Source: Filosporella fistucella (taxonomy: Eukaryota > Ascomycota > Leotiomycetes > Helotiales). From it: 64,000 bases of DNA. Below are positions 1 to 10,950 of this stretch, piece by piece (the first letter of the stretch is position 1; each line of letters starts with the position of its first letter). Made by a program: the position numbers and the translations under genes. The stretch is from NCBI GenBank assembly GCA_030077755.1, contig JAQJZZ010000002.1:1054001-1118000 (forward strand), in the 5' to 3' direction. A model generated the notes under the pieces. It saw only the letters and a program-made list of their open reading frames with translations, had not been told where the DNA came from and did no database searches.

Positions 1-1
1 T

Positions 2-379
2 CAACAAATTGATCCTTCGAAATTGGAGTTCTGCCGTGTACTGTACGATTTCACACCCGAGACGGGAGCAGCTGTACAAGGAGTTGATTTGGAGGTAAAG
101 AAGGGCGACTTGGTCGCTGTATTGAGCAAGAGTGACCCAATGGGGAATCCAAGTGAGTGGTGGAGATGCCGAGCCAGAGATGGACGTATGGGCTATTTAC
201 CAGGCGTGTACCTTGAAGTCCAAAGGCGAGCAGGTCAACCTATCGCAGAAATCAAGAGTGCCAGCCAAAGCGGCTCTCGAACGAGTAGCATGACGAGTCA
301 AAGCAAGCCACCAGCAGTTACCAGCAAGGCAGGAGATATGAGCGTAGAGAGCTTTCAAAAGAGCCAGTTTTATTCATGA
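2..379 (+). CDS. PEX13: Peroxin 13 (Pex13), C-terminal part with SH3 domain; 5' truncated
   Basis: The reading frame is open to the left edge of the window, so only the last ~125 residues are seen. It starts with QQIDPSKLEFCRVLYDF and continues through an SH3 domain: the ALYDF-type motif is VLYDF, then GDLVAVL, the tryptophan pair SEWWRCR, and GYLPGVYLEV. A Ser/Thr-rich tail ends in SFQKSQFYS. Pex13 is a peroxisomal membrane protein whose cytosolic SH3 domain docks the Pex5/Pex14 import complex, and the position of the SH3 domain just before a short tail fits fungal Pex13. The gene name is a recognition from sequence; the membrane segments that would confirm it lie outside the window. The stop is TGA at 377-379. 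Confidence 0.85.
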   Translation, partial: QQIDPSKLEFCRVLYDFTPETGAAVQGVDLEVKKGDLVAVLSKSDPMGNPSEWWRCRARDGRMGYLPGVYLEVQRRAGQPIAEIKSASQSGSRTSSMTSQSKPPAVTSKAGDMSVESFQKSQFYS

Positions 380-1008
380 GTAATACATTCTCATTTTCTT
401 TGTCATGCAAGTTTGGGAGCGGGTTTTGGGCGGAAAAAGGCCTATGATGGATCTGGATGGACATTGTAGATAGGCGTTATGTAATTATACGTGGTTTTAT
501 GACTTACTATACACTTTTGATTCAATAATCATGTTTATAGGTGTCATTAAGTAATTTCGATTTTGAAAATCAAGCTAGCATATATGCAAATTTCTCTTTT
601 GATCGTTTACAAGTTTTGCGTCTCCAAGATAGGAGATATCATTCCTCATACACGATGCCTTTTTCGTATTCCCTAACACTATTGTGGGAGATGAGGCTCC
701 TTTTTTAGTAGACACTAACCTGTCTTTGCTTTCTATAGACCTTCAAACATCATCAAATATCCTCCATGTATAAGGATTCCAAGTGAGATACTTATACACA
801 CCAGAAGGTAAAGAGCAAAGGGTCATCTGTTCCCGCTACACATTCAACTACTCTGAAGGCCCCTTAGTCAAGCCTATTTTCAGCAATTTCAAGCTTGTTT
901 CGTTACATGACGGCAGGTGAATATTTCCTTTCTTCACTTCCCCTACTAGCGTTGAACATAGCTATGATGAGGTACACCTGTATAAGTGAAGGAAAGAAAT
1001 TTGTTTCA

Positions 1009-1227
1009 GTCGTCATGCAACGAAACTTTTTTAGTAGCCGCTTCAAGTATTATATGAGATGAAAAATTTCTTGTCGTCTTGCAACGAAGCGCTAAGAGCA
1101 GCTGCTTCAAGTATTATATCAGATGAAAACTTGCTAGTCGTCTTGCAACGAAGCGTTTTAGAGTAGCTTATTCACTGGATTTATCCTTTGATGGGATGAA
1201 AGTTTTCCAGACGTCTTGCAACGAAGT
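1009..1227 (+). repeat. Four-copy tandem repeat, 64-bp period, core GTCGTCTTGCAACGAAG
   Basis: Core copies begin at 1009, 1073, 1137 and 1210. The first three are spaced exactly 64 bp apart. Copies two and three share more than the core: CTTCAAGTATTATAT, then AGATGAAAA, then the core, then GAAGCG. The fourth is more diverged and 73 bp away. This looks like a small decaying minisatellite. Confidence 0.8.
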
Positions 1228-1296
1228 ACCTGCCTTATCCTAGCAGAAGGGGATTTCTCCCCTCCCTTGCCTGTCAGCTCAATTAAGCTTGTATCA

Positions 1297-1672
1297 AACT
1301 TTCGTTGCACTCCGTTGCTTACTAGTCCGCTTTCCTTACTATATTAACTTCCCTTTTAAGGTTATTACTCTATTCGAGTTCTTTGAAATTTCGTTGCACT
1401 CCGTCCTTATTAGCTTGCTTTCCTCTTAAGGCATTCTAAGGATTTCGTTGCACTCCGTCGTTTACTAGCTTGTCTTCCCCTAAGGCAACCGCAGAATTCG
1501 TTGCACTCCGTCCTCACTAGCTTAATTCTTGAGGTGTTTATAGAATTCCGCTGCACTCTGTCATTTACTAGCTTCATTTGTTTTAAGCTTTATCTGAAAT
1601 TTCGTTGCACTGCGTCGTTCACTAGTCTACTTTCTGCTTATAAGGGCTTGTGGACTTAGAATTCCCGCTATG
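1297..1672 (-). repeat. Inverted cluster of the same motif, ~54-bp period
   Basis: TTCGTTGCACTCCGTC or close variants start near 1301, 1390, 1444, 1497, 1546 and 1601, with a decayed relic near 1660. Each is followed by TTACTAGCTT-like sequence. The reverse complement GACGGAGTGCAACGAA matches the core of the flanking plus-oriented clusters, so this cluster lies in opposite orientation. Confidence 0.75.
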
Positions 1673-2037
1673 TGAAAGCTCAGGTGCTTTACTTTCACTT
1701 TACCTAAGCTTCTATATTATAGAAGAGTTGAATTTGCTTAGAGTATAACATTAAATATATAGAGAATAGTTACAGATAGAAGATCTAACTTATTGTATTT
1801 GATTGTTTATATTTCAAAGGCATGGTTTAAAAGCATATTAGTAGAGTCTTCCTAGATATATATATCTTATATTACTTACTCCGCTAAGTAACGAGGTTTG
1901 CTTTCATATATTTCAAAGCAGCCTCAAAAATTGCTTTCATTTCCCTTATTATCAGATGTTTAGTCAAAGAAAGTGGTTGCCACTTGGCATAGGACAGAGT
2001 GTCCAACTCTACAAGTGAGGAGTGATATTTTGATCCT

Positions 2038-2374
2038 GTTGTCATACAACAAAATGTTTGAAACCCAGGGGACTGTACTTCTGAAAATCCTCACTTAGAG
2101 CTCCTGATTTCCAATTCCGGGCTTGGTCGTCTTGCAACGAATAGACTTGGACACCCGAGGGACCGACATCTCCTTCTAAAGCCTAAACCCCGGAATCAAT
2201 CGTCACGCAATAGAATATCTAAGGAGGCATTCACTCTTAAAACCCGGAACTCGTCGTAGTGCAACGAAATAGAGAGTGATATTTGTAAGGGAAGGTTTAG
2301 CCTAGACTTCATATAACAACGGGACTTTGGGGTATTTAGTTGAAGTCGGTATAGGACGTCGGGCAACCGAAATG
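2038..2374 (+). repeat. Third cluster of the same motif, plus orientation, degenerate
   Basis: Copies start near 2038 (GTTGTCATACAACAAAATG), 2126 (GTCGTCTTGCAACGAATAG), 2199 (ATCGTCACGCAATAGAAT), 2251 (TCGTCGTAGTGCAACGAAAT) and 2355 (GACGTCGGGCAACCGAAAT). Several are preceded by a shared CCCGGAA-type stretch. Spacing is irregular (52-104 bp). Confidence 0.6.
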
Positions 2375-2755
2375 TTCAGGCTCTTGTCTTACAGGGAGTT
2401 TCTACGTGTGAGTCTAGGGCGATGATGCTCTCGATAGGAACGTAATAGGGTGTAGACTATTTCAGATTTCTTTGAAGTATTAACTCTCCTTGATGTAGTC
2501 ACAGCTATCTGCCGAAATGGCATTTTCATCGCGCTCAGTGACTCACTTACTCACCTGAACACGAAATATATCATCAAGAACCAAGACAACAAATGCTAAA
2601 AGCAATGCAATTCTATTGATTCATTACAGGACCCAAGTCCAATTCCCAACACCCCAAAAAGCAAATATTACCCCGTACATCCCAATCCCCCTAAAGAACG
2701 TTTTTATGCCATTGAGGCTCCATTTATCCCTCTCTCACTCCATATTACCACAAAT

Positions 2756-3358
2756 CTAATTCTCAATATCCTTAGGAGCATACACCTTTTGGCGTCTCCA
2801 GAGACAAACACTAACAATAGAACTGAAAGCAAAGAGAATACACAGAGCGATACTGAGACCCCAGATGGCTTTCATTTCATAGCAGGTAGTCTTGGAGGCG
2901 CCAGCCCAGACCCAGTAGTTGATCTTGCTCATGTTCTGGCCGATGGAGTTGAGGAAGGAGGATGTGGCGCCTGTGTTAGGCAGGGCAGCGCAGTTGAGGT
3001 AAGAGAGTGGCTTGCCGACTGTGACGGCTACGACGATGACGGCGATTAAGAGGGCGCTGTCGAGACCGGTGGAGATGAGGAAGGGGAGCTGAGAGTCAAA
3101 GTAGAGAATGTATGTTATGGCTACATAAAGGACTGCTATGCATGCCTGAGTTGTGTTAGTGATTGTAGGTCACGGAGATCAAGAGAGACTTACCACACTG
3201 AGAGTACCGATCAGCACATGAGGAGGGGATTGATTGGCAGAAACAATTTGTGCGATGAAATTTGCAGTCATGCCAATGATTGAAATGAGTGAGATTGCTT
3301 CCATGAAGCGAACAACTGTGAAGGTCAAACCAAGAGCTCCGAATTGTGGTGCAGGCAT
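2756..3358 (-). CDS. MARVEL-domain integral membrane protein
   Basis: Two exons (3358-3194 and 3145-2756) flank a 48-bp intron with donor GTAAGT and acceptor CAG. The product is about 184 residues with four hydrophobic segments: one right after the start (LGLTFTVVRFMEAISLISII), one at the exon junction (IGTLSVVACIAVLYVAITYI), one around ALLIAVIVVAVTVG and a last one (LSIALCILFAFSSIVSVCLW) before the basic tail RRQKVYAPKDIEN. This is the layout of fungal MARVEL-like proteins, thought to act at membrane apposition sites; the function is inferred from topology only. The ATG at 3358 has A at -3. The frame stays open upstream to about 3700, including a Val-Pro-rich stretch, so a longer N-terminus cannot be excluded. 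Confidence 0.75.
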
Positions 3359-4770
3359 ATTGGCGGTTGGAATTGGCTTCGGAACTGGAACGGAAGTTGG
3401 TACTGGTACTGGTACTTGTTTTGGTACCGGTTTGCGTTTGATGGTATGAACTGGAGCTTCCTGTGTCGAAGCTGGGACTGCTGGTTCCGGAGAATTAGAA
3501 CGAGACTGAGCTTGTTCGGCTGAAGTGACCGAATAAGGCTGATAGAGTATTCCGTTGATGTAGACTCCGCCTATATAAGGAAGGAAAGATACTGGAACTG
3601 GAGTTGCCGAAATGGCTGTTCTGATGAAGATATCAGGTGAAAATAAGCTGAGCTTGCAGCGAAAGACTAATCGATCAAGTGACTGAAGAGACTGTCTCAA
3701 TGAAAAAACAGAAGAAGAGAGAAAGCTGGTTTTGTAGTTGTCAAGAAAGCAGATGAGATTGGGATGAGGAATGAAGCAAACCAGAAGGACTCAACATGCT
3801 TAAATATACAACATCACTCACAATTATCTGGATCATGGATCCATCATCAGCTCCCCAACAAAGAAAGCAATGACTATAAATTGTTTGATACAGTAGACCG
3901 TCATGACACGCGCTGACCTGTCCAATGGGACTCGATCCGTACCATGGGGACTACCCCTTGGCGGGCGCTTCCCAAGCGGCCATCTTTAACTCGAGACCAT
4001 TCAAAGGAGATGAAACCATCCTGTATCGCGTCAAGAGAAACGCGCGACCATCTAGACGACCAAGACAACGGCATTGTGCCGCGATGCTATTCTTGAGAGA
4101 GAGACAAATGAAGCCACGAAATCGGAGGCTGCCGTCAGATTAGGCGCGTTGCTGGGTCGCGTTTGCAGGCATTCAGAAACATGAGGCTGGCAGCGGTAAA
4201 TGGGAGATTGGCTAGCCTATGAGAATTCCCCGATCGTAGAGATGATCTTCGAAGCATTGATGGCCTTTGGGTCGGTTTGCGCCACTCATACGAGTGAGTG
4301 GAAGGAATTGAGTTAACCTTGATTCTTTCGAAGTGGTCGCAGCTATGGCTGGCTCAGATTGAGTACTCTGTAGGGCAGTGCTGAGCCCTAAACATGAAAG
4401 CAGCTGTCATGTCAGACTACACAGATTGAGATATGATAACGCCATGAGTAAAGTTATGCAGTTTGAGAGTACAACACTGAAACCGAATTGGCAATGAGTA
4501 GGTGTTGGTTGACAAACATGAGATAATGAGTGATCAATGAGTGAAGACAGAAAAGAAGGCTGAACAACACCCGTAGCCTCGCACTCTAGCGGACCACAAG
4601 CCTGACTCGACGCCGACCAAAAATTAAATTTCCAACGCCCTCTCCATCATCCTCCCACAACTCTGACTCCACTCCAACACACTCTCTGTCTCGCACCTCA
4701 CAGACACTCCAATGTCAATCTCACTCCAATAGCACAGCTTCCCTGACTCTGCCAACATCTCACCATCACA
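3359..4770. other. Divergent intergenic region between the MARVEL gene and RPC34
   Basis: Promoter space for both neighbours. Near 3385-3425 GGTACTGGTACTGGTACTTG-type repeats encode the Val-Pro run of the optional MARVEL extension. A 72-codon open frame at 3925-4143 has no recognisable features and I take it as chance. The last 150 bp before RPC34 are CT-rich (CTCACTCC, CACTCCAAC), typical of a fungal leader. Confidence 0.5.
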
Positions 4771-5912
4771 ATGGCATCCTCCAGCGCTACCCCGCAGGGC
4801 GCCGACATCCCAGCCTTGAAGAAGGAACTCTACGATTATTGTATGCCCTTACAGCAAGAAGGGGACTACGATGTGTTCCACCAGCAAGACCTCATGAGTT
4901 TCGACATCATACCCGGCCAGGATCTTACAACGCTTCTTATGGTCGTACAAGCACTTGTAAATGAGAAGCTCTTCAAGATCGTCACCAGTGCCGACGGCGT
5001 GGGCTGGCGATGTCGAACCCAAGACGAGGCTAGAAAGTACGTATCTGTCTCACCCATTCTCAAGCAAGGAATGCCATCTGACAAGTCCCTAGATACCGCA
5101 CCCTTACCGCGGAGCAAGAACTGGTATACGCCCACATTGATGAAGCCGGTGAAGATGGCTTGTGGAGTAAAACAATCAAGACGAAGTCCAATCTCCACGA
5201 TGCGGTCTTCAACGCCGCGATCAAGCACCTCGAGTCGAAAGCCATGATCTCAACCATGAAATCGGTCGAACATCCTACACGGAAAATGTACATCAAGTCT
5301 AGTCTCCAACCCAGCGATCGCGCTACAGGAGGCCCTTGGTTCACAGATGGAGAACTAGATGAGGAATTCATTGATATGGCTATGAAGATGCTCTATGAGA
5401 AAATCCAGAAATTAAGTTTCTACCTCAGTCACAGGACTAAACAGCCTAAGAAACATGTTGATAGGAGGAGAACAATCGACGAGGTCAAAGCAGCTAGGAG
5501 AGCAGGTTTAGGAGCAAGAGAAGACGATGATGGAGGCGAGAAAGCAAGAAAGAGAGACGAGTATAATAGGTACCTGCCCATGCCAGCCGGCTACCAAGGC
5601 TACCCTACTCTGCACGAACTCACGCTCTTCATCGAAAATGGGAACGCCTTTCAGAACGTCACGTTGAGCCAGAGCGACGTAAAGCAACTCCTAGATATCA
5701 TGTGTTTCGACGGCAAGATCCAGCAGGTCGTCTCCGGGTCTGAGAACATATCCTATAAAGCACTGCGCCAGAGTCTGGTAGATGAAGATGAGAAAGGGAG
5801 TGTACTTACAGAGGCACCGTGTGGTCGATGTCCTGTGTTTGATCTCTGTGAGGAGGGAGGTCCGGTTGGACCGAGCAATTGTGAATACTTTGACGATTGG
5901 TTGAATTTGTAG
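4771..5912 (+). CDS. RPC34: DNA-directed RNA polymerase III subunit C34 (RPC6 family)
   Basis: Two exons (4771-5036 and 5093-5912) flank a 56-bp intron with donor GTACGT and acceptor TAG. The joined product is 361 residues. The N-terminal part has the winged-helix arrangement of Rpc34: LMVVQALVNEKLFKIV, then RTLTAEQELVYAHIDEAGE and GLWSKTIKTKSNLH. The C-terminus carries the cysteine pattern of the subunit's iron-sulphur site, CGRCPVFDLCEEGGPVGPSNC, followed by EYFDDWLNL. Rpc34 sits in the C82/C34/C31 heterotrimer of Pol III and is needed to recruit TFIIIB and open the promoter. An RK/E-rich insertion around residues 210-235 (ARRAGLGAREDDDGGEKARK) makes it longer than the yeast and human forms of about 300-320 residues. 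Family assignment is firm. Confidence 0.93.
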
Positions 5913-6397
5913 TGTAGGGAGCTCTTAGTCTTGAATCTGATTTTGATATGCATAGCGTGGATGGGATGGAGTTTGGGATGATACCAATAGTCGGTCAGTC
6001 GGTTATAGCTGGAATATTAAAAAAGGAATGTTAGGAAGTAAGATTTCAGAATAGAAAATGAAATTATATGAGATATTGGCATTAAATATACGGCGGTTTT
6101 AAAGATGTTGGTGAATTTGTTGTACAATTCTATAGGTTGGTTGCATATGGGGTCTAAAGTCTGGAACTCAAAATCCGAATTACTACTTGTGAAGAACAAA
6201 AATTCACACCAACATAAAAATCACAAGAAAATCAAGTCACATCCGAAATGAACAATAAATGGTGGTGCAATCAATTGTCATTGAGACTCATCATAACTTT
6301 TCGTCCCCTTCACCAAACCTGCAAATCAACGCTAAGCATCTTGAGACCACGAATGACAATGCTCAAGTATGAAGTGCTCGCCTCAACGTTGAGCAAT
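5913..6397. other. Convergent 3' spacer between RPC34 and cyclophilin A
   Basis: AT-rich 3' flanks of two convergent genes. Only short open frames without family features are present. Confidence 0.5.
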
Positions 6398-7311
6398 CTA
6401 GAGCACACCAGACTTGACAATGGTTGGCTTCTTGTTGTAGGTGACCTTTCCGCTTCCGCTGCCAGTGGCCTCAAGAGCCTTAACGACAGCCAAAGATTGC
6501 GCATCAGCGACCTCACCGAAGACGACGTGCTTGCCATCGAGCCAGCTGGTGACAACGGTGGTGATGAAGAATTGGGAACCGTTGCTATAGAGATGAGATG
6601 TCAGTATTTATTTTTGGAAGAGGTTCGTGCACTGCTTACGTGTTTGGTCCAGCATTTGCCATGGAGAGAAGTCCTGGCTTGGTGTGCTTGCGGGAGAAGT
6701 TCTCATCAGCGAACTTCTCACCGTAGATGGACTTGCCACCGGTACCCTAATCAATTGTCAGATGCCATTGTGTTTGTGTGTATGTGGAAGGCGGGAGAAC
6801 GTACGTTGCCACGAGTGAAATCACCACCCTGAAGCATGAATTGGGGAATGATACGGTGGAAAGCTGAGCCAGCATATCCGAAACCCTTCTCGCCGGTGCA
6901 CAGAGCACGGAAGTTCTCGGCAGTCTTTGGGACTACATCATCGTAGAGGTTGAAGTTGATGCGACCGGATTGCTCTAATGATGAGGTTAGCTTGTGGTGC
7001 GGGGTGGGCTGAGCATCAACGACGACATCAACAAAGGGAGGAAGGGGGCAGGAATGGGTTGTTGAGGATTGTTGAGGTGCAGTTTGAAGCTGGAGTTGAT
7101 GATTGAGATGGAATTGATGATGGTAATGATGATATTGAGCACTAGGAATGGAAGTTGAGGTAGTAAATATCACTTACCAGCAACCTTGGAGGTTGGCTTT
7201 CCAGAGGCATCGAGAACTGGGCCCTCCCAGGTAACGTCGAAAAATCTATTGAAGTTAGTACTTGATGGGGAAGATGTGATTGAGATGTAGGGCTTACGTC
7301 TTGATGGTCAT
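6398..7311 (-). CDS. Cyclophilin A, cytosolic peptidyl-prolyl cis-trans isomerase
   Basis: Five exons on the minus strand: 7311-7298, 7245-7178, 6974-6805, 6746-6640 and 6584-6398. Together they give 181 residues and every junction is in phase. The first exon is only 14 nt (MTIK plus two bases). Core motifs are [15 protein letters not shown] (catalytic Arg), [35 protein letters not shown] and [13 protein letters not shown], whose Trp is the cyclosporin-contacting residue. The tail [11 protein letters not shown] ends in a TAG. The enzyme speeds proline isomerisation during folding and is the receptor for cyclosporin A; in plant-pathogenic fungi it has been linked to virulence. The intron between exons 2 and 3 (203 bp) is long for this window. 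No in-frame mitochondrial presequence is visible upstream without further splicing. Confidence 0.93.
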
Positions 7312-7629
7312 ATTGTTGGATGTTGCGTGGAAGTTTCTTGTTGATTGTTTGAAGAGGAAGGATTTTGAAATGGAGGAGGAGGATTGATGGAGGGGTCGAA
7401 GAAGGTGGGGCATTCTCACAGCCATTTTCTGTGACGGAGGGCGCTAACCGAAAGCAGGTAAGCGACATATTCAGTGATTGGTTGAAGGTCGGGTTTGTTG
7501 GTTGCCATTGATTCGATTGAGAATTTTTCAAGGATGCTGACAGGATCGGAGGGAGGGAGAGGGAGGGGAGGGGCAAAGGTAAGGGAGGTAAGGTGATTGA
7601 GTGAGTAAGTGTAAGGGAGGGCGAATATG

Positions 7630-7680
7630 TGAATGAGTGTGAGAGTGTGAGTGTGTGAGTGTGTGTATGTGAGTGTGAGG
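7630..7680. repeat. GT/GA-rich simple repeat
   Basis: Runs of GAGTGTGAGAGTGTGAGTGTGTG and related units form an imperfect microsatellite in the cyclophilin A upstream region. Confidence 0.8.
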
Positions 7681-9016
7681 AGTTGAGTGAGGAGTGCATG
7701 TTGCAGGTGAAGGTGAACGAGGTGCAAGACGAATTGGAGCGCACAGGTAAGGGTACGGCTACCGTTACGGAAGGGTAAGGGTAAGGGAGAGATAGAGCCG
7801 AGAAGGTGGCTGGGGTTGAGGTGAGCTTGAGGCATAGCTATCCTCGCCATCCAAGCAAAAGCTCAACCACCACAAACGGCTTGAGGAGTGAAGGTAATTC
7901 ATCCATCATCTATTCCATCTGGTGGTTGAGCTGCTTGCAGGTAGGCAGCCAGGTAATTCGTATTGCATTGAAGCCGGACTTTCTCGCTTCTCCTCACCAA
8001 GTACTGTAAGTAAGTTGGTAAGGAGGTAGGCAAGCAGCAGCCAGCCAAAGCACTGCACAGTGGCGTAACCATAGACCTGGCCACTGCAGTTTCAAAGAGC
8101 TCTCGTCTGTCTCTCCACGTTTCTCTGTCCGATCACCCCCTTTCCGCTTGCTTCCAGTCTCTTTGCCTCAGCCTGGCTCTAGGAGTGTATTGGCCCGAGG
8201 GCACCAGCATCTCCTAAACCAGCCAAGCTGAATTGAGAACGGCAGAAGTGAAGATCGATGGAAACAAGAAGTGTGGATCAAGGAATAAGTCGGTGAAGTC
8301 TTTCAAAACCCCTTCAACTTAAACCCGTATGATGCCATACCCGACTTGCACCCTCGACCTTCTCTCGGCAACCATCAGAGGGAAAGGGAGCTCCCGTGCG
8401 GAGTTAGAGGAGAGACTTGGCTGGGAATACTCATAGCTTTGCCCTTGATTGTCCACAGCAAGCCCGTCAGCCCGTATGAGAAGAACTGCTGTGATCCACA
8501 CCGCATCATGCATCTCATCTCATCACCTTCACCCACTTTCTGACACCGTCTCTGGCTCGAAGTGTTGCCAATTCGTGCATAAAATCAGTGAAAATCTACG
8601 TACCTAGAGATGACGGACGACAAAAGCTTCGAAGCTATTAAGACGGAAAAAGGAGCTGGAGATGGCGCTTCGTAAAGTACAGTTGAAATACAATTGAGAA
8701 ATCGAAAGAATCCGCCGAGAATTCAAAGTGATGCTGGAAGATGTTGGTACAAAATCGATGATGATTTGATGAGAGAAGAAGACAAAAGTCACAGACAGTT
8801 CAACTCGATTTTTCTGCCTCCCGTTTAGGGGGAACAGGGGTTAGCTTGACGGAAGAGCTCGCATCAGCACATGGTAATTTTGTCACCTTCAAGACCTTCA
8901 CCGACGACTATCAAAATGTTTACAGATATGAATAACAATTCAATACAATTACACTCTCACATAGGCATCTTATAAGACGTCTAAATTGTTCAAAATATAT
9001 CTCTTGTTAATCGTAC

Positions 9017-9024
9017 TCACGTGA
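9017..9024. promoter_or_regulatory. TCACGTGA E-box, 145 bp upstream of the epsin start
   Basis: A perfect 8-bp palindrome containing CACGTG, the core bound by fungal bHLH factors of the Cbf1 type. The same octamer occurs upstream of the cyclophilin H gene at 63977-63984. Assignment to a factor is inference. Confidence 0.45.
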
Positions 9025-9168
9025 CGATACCCGCCCACCTCACTGTCCCATTCATCGGAGTTTCAAGGGTCTTGGCTGTCGGTTCCATCTCCAGCGCAAC
9101 ACAAAATAAGTTGCACCGCGCATCTTACAACCTAACATCACCATATCGCCGAATTTACAATTGAAATC

Positions 9169-10950
9169 ATGGATCTCGCGAGCTTGAAGGAGGCTGCGGC
9201 CAATCTGACCTTGTATGATTTGAAAGCCGGTGTGCGGAAGGTTCAGAATGGTAATGTGCCCCGGATCTGCCAGCTGTCCGCATACTGATGTCAACTCCAG
9301 CTGTCATGAACTATACCGAGATGGAAGCCAAAGTCAGAGAAGCTACTAATAATGAACCTTGGGTATGTTGGCCTTCATCACCAGGATTCTGCAGGATCTA
9401 CTGTATCCTCAGCAAGAAAGCCCCTCAACGCCCGCGCCCCTCTCCACTACATAAGCTTATATTCGTCATAGGGTGCCAGTTCGAGTCTGATGCAAGAAAT
9501 TGCCAATGGAACATATAACTAGTGAGTGGGATACTTGATGCTCAATCTGCATGGCTAATCAGCTCTCAGTCAACTCCTTAATGAAATTATGCCCATGATT
9601 TATAAACGATTCACAGAAAAGGCCGCCGAGGAGTGGAGACAAATCTATAAAGCATTGCAATTACTGGAATTCTTGATCAAGAATGGCTCCGAACGAGTTA
9701 TCGATGATGCGCGGTCACATCTCACACTACTCAAAATGCTGAGACAATTCCATTTCATTGATCTGAATGGTAAAGATCAGGGATTGAATGTACGAAACCG
9801 AGCTAAGGAACTGGCGGATCTTCTAAGTGACGTTGAGCGAATTCGGGCAGAGCGAAAGAAAGCTCGAGCAACTCGTAACAAATATACTGGTGTTGAAGGC
9901 GGCGCTGGCATGGGAGGAGGACTTTCCAGCAGCAGCAGATATGGAGGATTTGGAAGTGAAGAAGCCAGTGGTGGTGGATCTAGTGGGCAATATGGAGGTT
10001 ATAGCGGAGGTGTATATGGTGATGGTGGTGGATTTGGGGGTCAGACGAGCGATTTCCAGGATTCCGGAAGTAGAGGAACTTCAGCTGCTGGCGGCCGGGA
10101 TCGGTTCGAAGAGTATGATGAATATGACGAGGGAGCTGTAGCTGCTCCAGGACGGCGACAAGCTGAACCCTCAGCATCATCTTCAGCACGGAGGAAGCCT
10201 GCAGAGAGACCTGCGGCAAAGAAACCAGAACCACCGAAGAAGAAGGAGCCAGAAGTTGATCTCTTCTCATTCGACGACCCAATCCCAATTTCTGCTCCAG
10301 TGGCAGCACCTACCTCCTCGAATACGGCACAGGCTGTAGACGACGATGATTTCGATGACTTCCAATCGGCTACTCCGTCAGTCCAAGCATCAGCTCCCTC
10401 TTTCCCTTCCATATCTGCACCAACCGCTACCACTACAAGTAACACTCAATACGCCTCTCCTCAACCTGTATCTGCTCCTAAAGCCGCAAATCTGAGCGAC
10501 CTCGTGGGCTTCAACTCCATCTCCCCAGCCTCCAGCGCAAATCCAACTCCAGTCAACTACTCCGCCTTCTCCCCTCCGGCAGCAACCCAACAACCACCCC
10601 GTCCAACCGCCTACCAAGGCTCCCAGCCAAACTACTTTACCTCCGTCCAAGCCCCAGTTGCCCAAGCCAAACCAGCACCAGGCGCCTCATCCATCAAACC
10701 CGCAGCTGCGAAGCCAGCTTCTGGCGGTGATGCTTTCGGCTCTCTCTGGTCCACAGCCAGCTCCGGCATTAAGAAAACAAGCACTCCCACCACAGGCCCT
10801 GCCTTAGGCCAACTAGCTAAAGAGAAAGCAAGCGCTGGTATCTGGGGTGCCAGCTCGTCTACAAGCTCTACACCTGCGTATCAACAGTCTAAACCCGCGC
10901 CGCAAGGTCAGCAGAAATTGGGAAACGGATTGGATGATCTGTTGGGCTGA
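9169..10950 (+). CDS. ENTH-domain epsin-like adaptor (Ent3/epsinR type)
   Basis: Four exons (9169-9250, 9301-9362, 9472-9521 and 9570-10950) give 524 residues with all junctions in phase. The ENTH domain fills residues 1-150: MDLASLKEAAANLTLYDLK, VMNYTEMEAKVREATNNEPWG, SLMQEIANGTYNYQLLNEIM, EWRQIYKALQLLEFLIKNGS. After a basic stretch (RIRAERKKARATRNKY) the protein becomes a disordered Gly-, then Ala/Pro/Ser-rich tail. The tail carries DLFSFDDP and the acidic-phenylalanine motif DDDFDDFQSA, which resembles gamma-ear/GGA-binding motifs, and it ends in LDDLLG. Ent3-type epsins bind phosphoinositides and link clathrin, GGA and AP-1 adaptors at the trans-Golgi and endosomes. Choosing Ent3 over Ent1/2 rests on the acidic-Phe motif and the absence of clear ubiquitin-interacting or NPF motifs. 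Confidence 0.9.

Larger units (their letters stand above)
380..2755. other. Gene-free spacer with repeated short motif clusters
   Basis: No convincing reading frame is present. The spacer is AT-rich and is dominated by three clusters of a degenerate ~18-bp motif (GTCGTCTTGCAACGAAG and relatives), annotated separately at 1009-1227, 1297-1672 and 2038-2374. The rest shows no gene or RNA that I can recognise. Confidence 0.6.
7312..9168. other. Divergent spacer between cyclophilin A and the epsin gene, with a GT-rich tract
   Basis: Both neighbours are transcribed away from this region. The cyclophilin leader contains a (GTGA/GTGT) tract at about 7630-7680. Several 60-200 codon open frames on the minus strand are low-complexity His/Thr/Leu/Ser/Pro translations of that tract and are rejected. 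A TCACGTGA site lies at 9017-9024. Confidence 0.5.

Noticed and set aside
1009..2374. CRISPR-like array of regularly spaced repeats
   Set aside because: The organism is a eukaryote, repeats are degenerate, change orientation and have no uniform spacers; better described as minisatellite-like.
3359..3700. N-terminal extension of the MARVEL protein with Val-Pro repeats
   Set aside because: The frame is open, but MARVEL proteins normally start just before the first membrane segment and the inner ATG has a good context; kept as an alternative only.
3925..4143. 72-codon plus-strand frame upstream of RPC34
   Set aside because: No features and in the divergent promoter region.
7142..7850. Two minus-strand open frames of 144-200 codons upstream of cyclophilin A
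   Set aside because: They are His/Thr/Ser/Leu/Pro translations of a GT-rich simple repeat and are out of frame with the cyclophilin start; no domain is visible.
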